NCBI GenBank assembly: GCA_019915135.1
Contig: JAHLMK010000017.1
Coordinates: 186,001 to 250,000 of the forward strand
Direction: 5' to 3'
DNA from: Strobilurus pachycystidiatus
Lineage: Eukaryota > Basidiomycota > Agaricomycetes > Agaricales > Physalacriaceae
Length of the DNA: 64,000 nucleotides
Each line of letters opens with the position of its first letter. The first letter of the stretch is position 1. The position numbers and the translations under genes were made by a program. This document shows positions 1 through 11,336 of the stretch, in pieces. Under the pieces are notes generated by a model. That model was not told where the DNA came from. It searched no databases and worked only from the letters and a program-made list of their open reading frames with translations.

Positions 1-496
1 TGAATGCAGTCGGGACGGAATATGCGAGGCTGTGGGAACATTTGAGGTCGCCGAAGAGGAGTATAGGCATCACATACGGTGCAATGAGAGTAATGTCGAC
101 ACTGGAACCAGAACCAGAAGAAGATGTCGGGTTAGTCAGAGTCATTTCAACGACAGTGCAAGTTTCGCCATTGAAGCCACAGTCGGTATCGAGGTAGCTA
201 GAGAAATAACGAGAAGTACATCAGCAGACAGCTTGAGGATGGGTCTGGAGGACAGGCGCACGCGATGGCCGACGAGAGGGAGCCACTAATGGTATACGAT
301 GTCGAGGTAAGCACGTCGTTTCCTTTGATGAGCTTGGGCTGTGCGAAAATTTGAGCTGCACGATTCTCGCGGCGGACGTCAATGGTCGGCTTACGGTCCC
401 GTAACCACATTGGTTGTCGAAAGTGATGGTATGCGTCTCCGCATCAACGAAGGAGGCAGTGAAAAGAATGACAGCAGCAAGGAGCGTGGAAGACAT
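1..496 (-). CDS. Glycopeptide-type small secreted protein (partial, 3' end outside window)
   Basis: The frame starts at 496 with a signal peptide (MSSTLLAAVILFTASFVDA) followed by ETHTITFDNQCGYGT, the opening of a Cys-containing secreted family common in agaricomycetes, often called glycopeptide and distantly thaumatin-like. Exon 1 is 496-395. A 56 bp GT-AG intron (394-339) joins CGYGT to PKLIKGNDVLTS. Two more short introns give further exons encoding YLDTDCGFNGETCTVVEMTL and then the segment cut off at base 1. The protein is expected to be extracellular or in the cell wall. No catalytic residues are known for the family. Family assignment rests on the CGYGTPKLI and CGFNGE motifs. The exact second and third introns are inferred. 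Confidence 0.72.
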
Positions 497-2137
497 AAGA
501 GCGAGTCTGCGCGTCTCTTGGTGGTACTGAAGAAAGCCTAACTGAGCCTGAAAGTCACACCGATCGTAAATAGAACTCTATAGCTCCCGTCATCCACGCG
601 TCATCCGCACGTCCGCAGCGCTTGTTCTGCACACACTCGTACCGCAAGTGCGACCTTTTAATGTCGCGGTTCATAGAGTTCTGGACGTCATCTTATTGAA
701 CACCGTGTCGAGTACGTCCCTCTCCAAAGGCACCTGCGCTTGAGGAAGGCTATTTTTGATTCACACTTCCCATCATTCTCTGGCATACAGCGTTTGCCTG
801 CATTTTAAGACAGAAACGGTTCACTTTCCAACACCACGTGACATAGGGATATGGGCTATGGAACGGCCGTACATCAACCCTAAAAAAAATCAAAGACGAC
901 CATATTGTAGCCTTTGGTTATCTGCAGAGAATGGTCGTACCTTGGTTTTGGCCGAATGCATAGCGATTTACTTCAGGCACGTGGTAGCCGAATGTGAACT
1001 GCGGCTGTCTTAGAATGTATCATCCACTCTTTCTGTAATTGGTATGGGAGCGGATGATAATTACGAGGACTCAGCTCGTCGGCTGCGGGTACAAGTTAGT
1101 GACGCCACGGCTTGAGCTCAGCTTGTGCCACCTGAGATGTATCAGAGCGGCGTATCCTGGGGGTAATTGTAAGCTTACCAATTGTATGATGCTCCTGCTG
1201 TCAGTGCTGACATCCTTTTGATCTTGGAACCAAGCTTGCGCCACACTCGCCACCCCCCTCAACCATCCTCCATGAAACCTTGTTGCGGCCACAGTGCACT
1301 AAGGCCGCCGCTCCGAAATGCTCTAGAACGTCTTATTCGCGATACCGTGACGCCACAGAACGCGTCAGGCACGTGTGGCTGAGATTCTACATTAGAGCGT
1401 ATTTGCAGCCGCTTCCGTCTTGATTTCGTCCTGAAATCATGTGCCGCGGCACGTGTATCTCGTCACACACGCCCGACCTCCCGAGGCCCGGCATCTGATC
1501 ATCGACCGTGTGGCGCTCCCACTAGTCATGCTACTATCCCGCCTCCCTTCTCATCATTCCGTGCCCCCTTCGCCACCCGCCGCTCACGACCCGCCCCATC
1601 GCCGCCCACAACGCGCGCCCCGGTTGCCCACATTGTAGCGAAAGCAAAGTAACTTACCTGAGTTACATTGATCTCGATGCTATTGGGCGAAAGCTGTTAT
1701 TGCATATGAGCGCAGTGAGGGGCACGACAAGGAGAGCGGCGGGCATGAGTGATGTACTGAGGAGAGGGAGGGATCGGGACTAGGGGACCGCAATCAAGAG
1801 AAGGGCGGGGCGGGATCGCGGATGACAGCGCGATGAGTCGCCGATGACGGCCTACTTGATCACGTTGTGCGTCTCCATTCCGTCTTGTTGTTACATGTCA
1901 CCCTTTAGCGGGCTGCAAATACGCTCTATTCTCCAACGTTGTGGAGTTTTGTGGAGAGTGGCCACTCAGGCCTCAGGCGCGAACCAGATGACGACCTTCA
2001 ATTCACACGATATGATACGAGTATAACAACCCAAGTGGCCTCCCCGAAAGCCTTATCTCGAACCTCCACACAACCGCCACATCTCTTCAACAGCCGCTCT
2101 CAATCGTTTCGAATCTTATTCTTTATCCTCTATTATC
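497..2137. other. Intergenic, no supported gene
   Basis: Only short open frames without family motifs or a consistent intron chain are seen on either strand. The segment lies between two divergently oriented genes and so holds both promoters. A 12 bp palindrome (gtgccgcggcac) overlapping a cacgtg E-box-like site is at about 1441-1455. A pyrimidine-rich stretch precedes the SMP gene start at 2138. Confidence 0.6.
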
Positions 2138-2961
2138 ATGTCTTTTGCTGGTCGTTCGTCCATGACTGAGACTGTTGTCGCCCATCAGCCGACACGTCGT
2201 TCGTAAGCATCATTCTAGCGGCGACGAGGGGGCGGCCACTGATGACACTCCAATAGCGGACGCGGCACGATCAACCTCAACAGCGTTGGCAAGTGTATGC
2301 ATATCTCTCATACCGTTTTGAGTGCCCTCACTCACGATTCTGCAGCTGAGGCTCGCAAGATTATGTCGTTGGAACACAAAGCTCTTGGTTATCGTCCGCC
2401 ACCAGGCTCGCTCGCTTCCGATGCCCAAGCGGCTGCCTCAAAACACCCAGTAGTGGATGCATCTATCGTCGATTCAACTGTATTACGTGAGGCTGCACTC
2501 AGCGACGCCGCACGCATAGAGATGGAGCGTGGCAAAACAGCTCCCTCTGGCGGGGCGTATGTGACTGGTATCAACTTGGAGCGCATCGGACTTGGTTGGT
2601 GGCTCTGCTCTGCAGTGTTCTCTGACCCTCTGACTGGTGGCTCCAGCTGACGCTCGTAAACTCATGTCGGAAGAGCACAAGGCTCTGGGATATCGCCCTC
2701 CGCCAGGCTCTCTTGCCGCCGACGCTCAGGCTGCTGCTGCTAAGCGCCCACACATCAAGGAGCAGACCGTCGACCCTCGCATTCTTACAGTCGCGGCACT
2801 GAAAGATGCTGCTCGCATCGCGTACGCCACTTTATCAATCAAAGTGGGCTCTTCTAATTTTCTTCACAAGGTCTGAGCGAGGCGCCACTGGAGCGAAGAA
2901 ATCTCCATCACCGCCCCCAAGCTCAAGCTCTGTGAGCTCGGTCCAAGAGGAGGTCGTTTAA
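2138..2961 (+). CDS. SMP (seed maturation protein / LEA-like) domain protein with two repeats
   Basis: Five exons (2138-2202, 2257-2288, 2346-2567, 2647-2821, 2871-2961) give 194 aa with the frame closed to TAA. The protein holds two copies of a fungal SMP repeat: A-E-A-R-K-I-M-S-L-E-H-K-A-L-G-Y-R-P-P-P-G-S-L-A and a second starting ADARKLMSEEHKALGYRPPP, each followed by DAQAAAxKxP and ending DAARI. SMP/LEA proteins are small hydrophilic proteins linked to desiccation and stress tolerance; a molecular role is not established. The tail is Ser/Pro-rich (KKSPSPPPSSSSVSS) and has no signal peptide, so the protein is probably cytosolic or nuclear. Intron 2 appears to use a GC donor (GCAAGT), because no GT donor keeps the frame. 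Intron 3 uses GTATCA. Introns 2 and 3 are the least certain. Confidence 0.75.
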
Positions 2962-3407
2962 CTCATCTGAGGTACGGTGTACTGTCGTCATCATTCCTTC
3001 GAGTCAATAGCTGACTCCAGGTCCTTACACACAGGAGAATCCGAAATGCTATGTTCAGAAGCTGACTCTGCTATGTATATTATCAAGTGAACCTAAGGAA
3101 CAAAGTCAATGTATTTTTAGTTGGACTGTTGGAATGTTATCTGCGCGATTGAGTTACTACGCATGCACACTTACCAAAAGATATTGCTGTCTAACCCCCA
3201 AGCGGAGAGTTGTCGCTTGATAAACATGCGTCTTTGAGGCGACAAACGACCTTACAATAACACAACTACACAGCAGGACCTAACTTTACACAACGACAAC
3301 CATGGTACTACAAAGAGTAGGATAGTATGGCCCCCAGGCCCCCCAGTCCCCTAAAGCAAGAAGACAGGCGGGATTGAGTTTGTGAATAAATAATTGGAGG
3401 GTGGTCA
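2962..3407. other. Intergenic between convergent genes
   Basis: About 450 bases between two convergent stop codons. It is AT-richer than the flanking exons and contains no ORF with family features. It presumably contains both 3' UTRs and polyadenylation sites. Nothing further is seen. Confidence 0.6.
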
Positions 3408-5869
3408 TCAGACGGAGCCATAGACAGGCTGTCCGTCCATGGCGGTCATCAAGACCTTTGTCTTCAAAATTTCCTCGACAGGAATCGTCATGATATCTTG
3501 AGAGAGAACAACATAGTCAGCCCGCTTGCCGACTTCCAACGATCCGAGAGTTGCTTCGGTGAAGGACGCGTAGGCGGGGTCAATGGTCATACCTGCGGTT
3601 TCAACGTTAACTTTGGCAAAGAACGGAAAGAAGTGACAGTAGGCGCACCCCTCAAAGCCTCCTGTCGCGTAAGGCGCTGCTCTGGGAACCACCCTCCCGG
3701 ACCATGAGGGGATGTTCCATCCGCAGACACACGCGTAATTGCAGCGAAAAAGCCAGCAAGAGGGTTCACTCCTTCGACAGGGAAGTCGGATCCCAATGTG
3801 ATCCTTCCACCATTGTCCAGGATGCTCCGGAAGGCATACAATTCTTTCACACGCACAGGACCCAGGCGCTCTTCAGCGTACCACATATCGTCAGTCCTAT
3901 ACGTATAATTCAGCGATACTGCAATGGTCGGCTGCCACTCACGCATGCGTAGGTTGCACGCTGGCAATCACTTAAAATCAACATGAGCATGGTTCGGATA
4001 AAACTTGAGGTTCTGGAGATGTGAACGTACCACCAAGTTTCCCGAAGCGCTTCATGTCAGCCTCGGTCAGAATTTGTGCATGTTCGAGACGAGGACGCAA
4101 GGCGACGACGTCTACACCCTCGAGAGCTTTCTCGAACGCGTCGAGGACGATGCCATTCGCACGATCCCCAATGGCATGGACATTCTACAGGGCATAAGAG
4201 ACCAAATGGATGGTAGGGGTGGAAAGGGGGACGCACCACTTGCCAACCATCCTTGAGGAATTTCGGGATAAACTCGTCAAGGACTTCCGGCGAAAGACGC
4301 ATAAACCCATTTGTGGACGGATTGTCTGCATATGGCTCATATAGCTGTTGACGGGGTCAACAATCAAGTCTGTTCTTTATAGTAAGGTATACGCACAGCA
4401 GCTCCACCAGTGCGAAGAGCACCTGCAAATTAATGAGAGAGAGCATTCGAGTGAAGTGTTCGTGCACGAACCGTCTGCAAACATCTTGACACTACGCGCA
4501 TTGAGGCGTCCATTTCCGGCGTCGATGATGGATTTGAAGGAATCACCCCAATATTCTTCCGTCTCGTTGAAGAATCTCATACCGTAGATGCGGATCTATG
4601 TGAAGATGCAGTTAGCAGAGCTTTCTCCTGGGACGATGTGGTCATACTGGTAAATTTCCCGCGTCCGCTTGCCTACATAAGATATGTCAGTTCTTCGAAT
4701 CCCCGTCATACTCAAAATCATACCGAGAGAAAAATGCGAGCGACTCTGGTTTCAATGCCGCATCGTGAATGGACGTTAGCCCATTCGCCAACGCGTCCCG
4801 AACAGTGATGGAGAATTTTTTCAGGAGATTATCGTCCGTGGGGTCGGGTACATGGATGAGAGCTTGGGCATTATCCAAGAATAGTCCTTATGTGGCGGTC
4901 AATAATACCCTATCGTGAAGAGGATAGGCTCACCATTGGGGTTTCCTTCGGCATCTCGGACTATAACTCCGCCTTCCACAGATGGCGGAAAAGGCTCATT
5001 GGCATGCAACGTAGTATGAGACACCCAAATGCCATGACCGTCCTTGCTCTGAAGGACAACGGGACGTCCGCGGATGACGGGATCCGATTCAAGGTCGTCC
5101 TATACGCGTCGTCGACATCGGTGGTAAAGAGCATAATAACTATTGGCTTACTGCGTTAGGCCATCGAGCCTCCGGCCACACTGTGTGGTCCCATCCCCAC
5201 CCTTCGACTAATTTGGTTTTGTCATTGTATATGTCGGGGTTAGAGATGATGTACTCTCGGACGGAGGCGACGACCTCTGTCGGCGCGATCAGGATGCGTT
5301 GAACATCAATGATACGCGTTGTTCACTTACCCTTGATGGTTTTGCCATCTTCAAGCGGGATGATCTTGCTTGCGCCGTACTCAAGGATGTGGGCATGGGA
5401 GTCTGACGACGGTCAGTTGCGCCTTTCAGAGGTGGAAGATCGATCCGTACCAGTCATGCCAGGGACAATGGCAGAGCCTGGTTTCGTGTAGAAGACTGGC
5501 AAAAATTCATTCGTCTCAACTGCAATCCAGCGGTTTTGGATACTCTCTGTATCTTATGAATACGGTGCAACAATGAAGAGATTGTCACATACCTAGGTCA
5601 CCAACGTCAGTGATTTCCGAGCCATGGATGGATAGACATTGAGCCTGCGAGTTGGCACTATCCACCGCGTAGACTCGGTTGCTGTCGGGAGTACATATGA
5701 TATATGACGTCGGAAGCAGGTCTGATGCCCTTGGTCGGGCGGTGTATCCAATTACAGAAAGAAGGATCGCGGCCAAGAAGACGATAGAGCGTTTGGACGA
5801 TCTAACCGGTTTTGGGGGAGGGGGTTGGCCGATTTCGTTCTTTTCCTTGCGAGAAGCTGACAGTGACAT
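3408..5869 (-). CDS. YtcJ-like amidohydrolase (amidohydrolase family 3), membrane-anchored
   Basis: A multi-exon gene of roughly ten exons runs from ATG 5869 to TGA at 3408. The N-terminus is a short basic tail and one TM segment (SIVFLAAILLSVIGYTA), suggesting a type II anchor or signal anchor. Metal-site motifs follow in order: PGMTDSHAHILEYG (the HxH site, split by an intron at ACT G|GT), RPVVLQSKDGHGIWVS, NVHAIGDRANGIVLDAF, RLEHAQIL and TLGSDFPVEGVNP, which supplies the conserved Asp. This is the motif order of the YtcJ/AepA-type metal-dependent hydrolases of the urease-like superfamily. The C-terminus has GSLEVGKRADYVVL, the usual return to the composite beta-sandwich. The substrate is unknown; family members hydrolyse amides or related bonds. 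Introns are about 45-60 bp. Not every exon boundary was resolved. Confidence 0.82.
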
Positions 5870-6503
5870 TGTTAAAGATGACAGCTTGTGGGAATCTTGG
5901 TGCTGCTCTCTTTAGTCAACGATGGGCGCCTGTGGGCACTGTATGATTGATAGCGACGGGAGGCCAAGTCCAGAACTTCGAGGTGGCAGGAAGTCCTCGG
6001 CCGAGGGGATGTGGGGAGGGTGAGTATTTTCCGAGACATTTATATGTCGAGCGTCCAGAACGACTGCACTCAAGCGCTGGTACTTGAACAGTGCCACGTG
6101 TCCGGACCCTGGGCGCTTAAGTTGCCTTAGTCAGCATGCCTCGCCAAAATAAAGTCCTGGACCTTTGCTTCCAGGCTCCAGCGACGAGATGTTACTTCCT
6201 TTCGATAGTTCAGAACAATTATTTGGCCAATGATCGATAGTATGTGGGTAGCAAACGCGCACGTCAATAAGTGTCTAAGCCATGGTATCCCACTACATAC
6301 GTGATGATATGGCCAGGACTACCATCCTATACTTATAACAGCATTCGGAATACAAAAAACGGCGCATATGAGCGTCCAGTGCGCTTCTCTCCGATCGGAT
6401 GGAACGTCCAAGGAACATCCTGCTAGCTCGTGAGCTGCGCTAATGGGACGTGTCGCTCGCCATTGAAACGGTGAGGCATGGGTCGAGATCCTCTGACCTC
6501 GCA
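5870..6503. other. Intergenic, amidohydrolase promoter side
   Basis: This spacer holds the promoter of the amidohydrolase gene (reading left) and the 3' flank of PIG-P. Small ORFs on both strands lack recognisable motifs. No repeat or RNA gene is seen. Confidence 0.55.
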
Positions 6504-7086
6504 TCATCGATCGCGTCTACGACGATATAACACACGATTCGTGAGCCCAATAGAAATGTCGTAGAGCTCCGGAGCAGTGTCAGTCCGTGTGAAACGCTCA
6601 TAGCCATCTCGCCAGGCGCTTGAATGAGTATCTTGTGCCACCTGTGGAAAGTGCGCCCGACTATCTATCAGAAGTCAGATGGTGTGAAGGTGACTTTCAG
6701 GGAGACTGACCAGTCACAGCTCGCATCTCCGAGAAAGAGGGTGCACCATGAATTGCGAGTGCACTGTAGACAAAGTAGGCCAAGAGAAAGATCACGACAC
6801 TGTAAGCCGGTAGTAGAACTGCCCACTCCCTGATGACTTCGTGTAAGTTATGTGATACTCCAGGCTACACAGACTTTACCAACCGGTTGGGGTACCAGGA
6901 GATACCCGCCAAGAGGATAATGTCATCGGGAAGAAGTGCCCAGAGCACGTAGATCACGAAACCAAGTGAGGTTGATGTCCACGCAACGAAGCCATAGAAC
7001 TCGGGAGCTCGACTGCGAAATTCAGGAGGAGGAAGGGGAGGGAAAGGAGCCAGGGGAGATGTTGGAGATGTTGGATCGCCTGGCAT
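6504..7086 (-). CDS. PIGP: PIG-P, subunit of GPI N-acetylglucosaminyltransferase
   Basis: Three exons (7086-6884, 6829-6711, 6664-6504) encode 160 aa ending at TGA. After a Pro-rich head comes EFYGFVAWTSTSLGFVIYVLW (TM1), then LLAGISWYPNREWAVLLPAY, then VVIFLLAYFVYSALAIHGAP (TM2). The C-terminus is TAPELYDISIGLTNRVLY. The order GFVAWT, then WYPNREW, then a second TM, then PELYDIxIGxxNRVLY is diagnostic of the PIG-P family, a non-catalytic subunit of the ER complex that starts GPI-anchor synthesis by moving GlcNAc to phosphatidylinositol. Length fits fungal members. The first intron donor (GTTGGT) is weak, but the WYPNR/EW junction requires it. Confidence 0.9.
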
Positions 7087-8149
7087 TGCAGGAGGGCACG
7101 CTACGCCACGACAAGCTAACTAGGCTCCCATGACAGTCAAGATCGAAGAGCGCTGACAGCCGGGCCGGCCCGAACCGGATTTCACCTTTCACTTCTACCA
7201 CCATCACACGGTCTTGCGGTCTCGAGTCTTGAGGGATCGTGAATCAGGACTCGCTACAGCCATCTAAATTCACGTTGGGTGCCGTTAGACTCGCGATAAT
7301 CTAGCCGACGCCACCGACATCCTCATGAAACTTCGACACTTCACCTTCGACCTGACCTAACTGCCGAGGCTGGCGTGCATAACGCATTGCTGGGAACACC
7401 ATTCTCCTATGTGCCTGATCTACTGAACAGTGAAACGTACAAACATTATCCGCTTGGTGGTCCCCAAGGCGTGTGAGACGATTTCTCCACTGGGTCGTCT
7501 GCGAACATGCGATGCAGTGTCGAATAATCACAAATGCGTGTACCGATAATGCCTCGTCGCGAATTGGTCCTGAGTACGCTACCTTGATGTATTTTTTACC
7601 GCGTCTCAGTCCAACTTGGCCATCATCCTCGAAGTTCCACAACCTGCTTCAAGCTTGAAATCACGCTGATGACGCTCATCTTCGACAAGGCGCATGCGCA
7701 CCAACGACCCTACATGCTCTTGTTTGTGTGTTCAAAATCTCATTCTAGGGACAGATCATCTGGCGGTGCTCTCCCTGCATAATTGACTTCATGCCAAACA
7801 TGTATCAGGTCTTATCGACGGTGGGCTGTGAACCCCCCACTATGGGGATCCACGACTTTGGACAACCCGATGTCCTTAGACCGAGGTTGGGCGCTCCCTG
7901 CTCGCCGCACACTGCTTTCCTGATCAACCGGCGTCAGTCTTTTGCAAGCCAAGACACCACCGAGACACCCGCTGGCGTCCGGGAGAACCGAAATCACCCT
8001 GGCTTCAATACGGCACACCTTATAAGTATGAAGAGTGTTTCCGTTATTTCCTCTTGCTCATTGATTTCTCCTGCTTCCAAGTTCTTTTCCCCCCGAGTTG
8101 GCTTTACTTTTCTCTTTTCTTTCAAGCCTTCCTCCTCTTTTTTCATTTG
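7087..8149. promoter_or_regulatory. Upstream region of the exo-glucanase gene with CT-rich leader
   Basis: About 1 kb separates PIG-P (reading left) from the exo-glucanase (reading right). The last 90 bases before ATG 8150 are strongly pyrimidine-rich (runs of ctt, tcc and ccc), a leader type common in well-expressed fungal genes. ORFs in the rest show no family motifs. Transcription start not determined. Confidence 0.45.
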
Positions 8150-10514
8150 ATGACTTCTTCTTCTGACGTCGAGGGATACATTGAGCCTCCCCGAGCCTCC
8201 TTCATCTACGACAGCTCACTTCCCTCCAATTCTCGTCCTTCCTCTGCTTATACATCTCAGGAGCCATTGAACCCAGCAGACGCGGCGACTCCTCTGATAG
8301 CGTCGAACCCCGACGATGACTACGATCCCCGGTACTATTCGCCGCCTGCACCCAAAAAGAGGCGTGGTCCTGTTTTCTGGCTTGTTTGTCTGGCCGCTCT
8401 CGTCGCTATCGTTTTAGCAGTGGTGCTTCCCGTGTACTTCGTTGTTATCAAGAAGAACGACAGAGACTCATCTGCTGCTGCGTCATCTGATGGCGGCGAT
8501 AGCACCAACTCTGGTGGTAATGGCGGAAACACGGGCAATGGGACCCCTCCACCGTCTTCGGGAGCCATCAAAGGTGGAGATGGGTCACAAGTTACCCTAG
8601 AGGACGGTTCCAAGTTCACCTATAGCAACAAGTTCGGTGGCTTCTGGGTTTCGGACCCGTCCGATCCTTTCGGTGGTGGCGCAAAGCCGAATAGCTGGAC
8701 ACCGGCGCTAAACGAGACGTGGACATTTGGTAAAGATCGCATCAATGGGTATGTGTAGTTGTTTCTTTCGTACCGGTATGGCACTCACCGCTTATTGTTT
8801 CAGTGTGAATCTCGGTGGATGGTTTGTTCTCGAGCCGTTCATTTCCCCCGCTTTGTTCCAAAAGTACCCCGCTGCCACCGACGAGTGGACACTCAGCGAG
8901 CTCATGGCTGCAGACACGGCCGGTGGCGGCTTGGGACAATTAGAAGACCACTACAAGACATTCATTGTAGGATCCTCATACCTATCAACTCATTGATCGC
9001 CATTGAACATCATGTCAGACTGAGAAAGACTTTGCCGACATAGCGGGTGCTGGTCTGAATTGGGTTCGACTGCCTATCCCTTTCTGGGCTATCGAAAAAT
9101 GGTCTGGAGAGCCTTTCTTGGACAAGGTCTGCTGGAAGTAAGCCTCGCCTCTCGTCAAATAGAATTGCGACTGACCGAGGTTCCAGATACATTCTGAAAG
9201 CCTTTGCCTGGGCGAGGAAGTACGGTCTTCGAGTCAACCTTGATCTTCACACCATACCAGGATCCCAGAACGGTACGTATATATCTACTATCAAACTCGC
9301 TAGAATCTAATATGCGCCCTGTCAGGCTACAATCATTCCGGGAAAGGTGGCCAGATCAACTTTCTCTACGGCCCTATGGGCTATGCCAATGCACAGCGCG
9401 CACTCAACTACATCAGAATCATAACGGAGTTCGTGTCTCAACCCGAGTATCAGGACGTCGTTCGGATGTTCGGTGTCATGAACGAGGCGCTGCTTGGATC
9501 GATTGGCCGAGACCAGCTTACCTCTTTCTACCGCGAAGCCCATGATATGATTCGTGGTATTACTGGTGTTGGTGAAGGCAAGGGATTCTACATGTCCATA
9601 CATGATGGGTTTGAGACGGACATGACACAATGGGATGGGTTCCTTGCTGGAAGCGATCGTATCGTCATGGATAGGCACCCGTATACGAGCTTCAGCGGAT
9701 CCGCCTTTGAGGACCCTATCGCGACTGGTACAGGCGCTAATGCTGGTGGGGTCTGGGTCGGGACTGCCTGCTCTTGGGCGGACGAGTCTGTGCGCTTGTC
9801 AACCTCCTTTGGTTTCAACTACGCTGGGGAATGGAGCAATGGCTACAACGATTGCGGTCTTTTCCTTACGGGTGTCAATGGCAGTCACTCGTACAGTGGA
9901 GATTGTGGTGACTGGGAGGACGCATCAGGCTGGGATGCCGCTACGATAGCCGGGGTGGCCGCCTTCAATGCTGCGCAGATGGACGCGTTGAAGGACTTTT
10001 TCTTCTGGACATGGAAGATCGGCAATTCCACTGCAGGACACGTTCAGGCTCCCCTTTGGTCGTACCAGCTTGGCTTGGCTGGCGGCTGGATCAACAAGGA
10101 CCCCCGAAAGGCTGCAGGGAAGTGTGGTACTCTTCCTGAGTTCGATGGAGACTACCAGCCATGGATGACAGGTAAGACAGAAACTCGCCTGTCCGCACAT
10201 ACTCTAAACGAAGCGTTTCCACAGGTGGTGCTGGTGCTGGTACGATCACGGCGGCGGCGGCAGGTACACCGTTCCCTCCTGCACAACTCAACGGCGCCGA
10301 CGTGCCTGCCACTGAGCTGCCTCAGTATACTTCGACTGGTACCGTCCAAACATTACCTGGTCCGTCCCCCACCGCCAGTGGCACAAAGGTTAAAGGATGG
10401 TACGACGCTAAGGATACCGGGCTCGCACCCACGACCATCCCAGGCTGTACCTATCCTGATCCTTGGGATGCCAACGATGCGACGATACCAACTGGATGCG
10501 GCAACAGTAGATGA
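8150..10514 (+). CDS. Membrane-anchored exo-beta-1,3-glucanase, GH5 (GH5_9 type)
   Basis: Six exons (8150-8748, 8804-8966, 9019-9137, 9187-9272, 9326-10171, 10225-10514) encode 700 aa with the frame closed. The N-terminus is a cytoplasmic Ser/Pro-rich tail of about 75 residues, then KKRRG and one TM helix (VFWLVCLAALVAIVLAVVLP), then a Ser/Gly linker, so it is a type II membrane protein. The catalytic domain opens at VNLGGWFVLEPF and holds GLNWVRLPIPFWAI, NLDLHTIPGSQNG, the acid/base Glu in FGVMNEALLG, MDRHPY, and the nucleophile Glu in NYAGEWSNG. This matches the fungal exo-1,3-glucanases of GH5 subfamily 9, which act at the cell surface on beta-1,3-glucan in wall remodelling. The acid/base motif is NEA rather than the common NEP. 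Confidence 0.93.
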
Positions 10515-10919
10515 CGACACCTGCCGTAGACGGTCAATGGGTCGCAGATATTTTGCATGGGCCTCGACGAAGATGAACTTTATGCATATGAGTTTTTATC
10601 ACACATGAGTTGTATTTTCTGTATGGGCACGAACACTATTCAATTTACATTCTTACAACCGGTTTCCTCTCTGTCCGTTATACAAGAGTACACGAACGAA
10701 CGTTTGTACAATTTGATGGCGCCTTCGCGCGGCGCGCGCCCATGTCCCACACGCCGAATCGGGACATTGAGGACTATGCTATTCAAGAACATTCCCTTGA
10801 GTGCAACCGTAGGTGGTCTCGGCGTTCTTTACCTGCAAATCACTTTCAGTAAAGGAGCTACATAGAGAAAGTAAGTACGATGCTCGATCAGCCACCTTCA
10901 ATCTGAATCGACGTACGTA
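10515..10919. other. Intergenic between convergent genes
   Basis: Holds the 3' flanks of the exo-glucanase and the small Lys-rich gene. Short ORFs only. A GC-rich patch (cttcgcgcggcgcgcgcc, about 10723-10740) is the one notable base-composition feature. Confidence 0.55.
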
Positions 10920-11249
10920 TCACAGTCCAGTAGCAGTGAGTGTAGATGACAGATCCTGGATAGACATGGCTGGCGTGGATGCGCCTCCTTTAAATGGTGC
11001 AATAGCCTTCGAGGGGGTCTTCTTCTTCATGAGCTGAGCAATGTATGTTCAGACAGAAGAAACATAGCAAGCGACAGTTAAGTTTCTTACACCGTTGTAG
11101 GTAAGATCCAGTTGTTCGCGAATGGCTTCATTCCTGTGTTTGGTCGCAGTTTTATGGATCTTCTTGAGCGCATTTTTGGCGGCAGTTTGATTGGTGGGTT
11201 TGGTCTGCGTTTTATGGCCAGCCTTAGCGGCGGCGCGTTTGGCACACAT
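10920..11249 (-). CDS. Small Lys/Ala-rich protein, 90 aa, unknown function
   Basis: Two exons (11249-11091, 11033-10920) joined by a 57 bp GT-AG intron give 90 aa. The product starts MCAKRAAAKAGHKTQTKPTN and runs through a basic, helix-prone middle (LKKIHKTATKHRNEAIREQL) to KKKTPSKAIAPFKGG and a Ser/Thr-rich end. It has no signal peptide or TM from this start. An in-frame ATG at 11330 would add a hydrophobic 27-residue head (FLGLVFSLLTP), but that would leave only 6 bases to the divergent CPSF73 start, so 11249 is preferred. It is highly basic and probably nuclear or ribosome-associated, but no family is recognised. Confidence 0.6.
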
Positions 11250-11336
11250 GATCGGAGTGAGAAGAGAAAAGACGAGTCCTAAAAAGGTAATCGCTCTTGG
11301 CCTCTTGCTCAAGACTGCCACGGCGCCCAACTCTCA
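11250..11336. promoter_or_regulatory. Short bidirectional promoter
   Basis: Only 87 bases separate the start codons of the small Lys-rich gene (left) and CPSF73 (right), so the two genes must share promoter sequence. No TATA box is seen. Confidence 0.5.
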
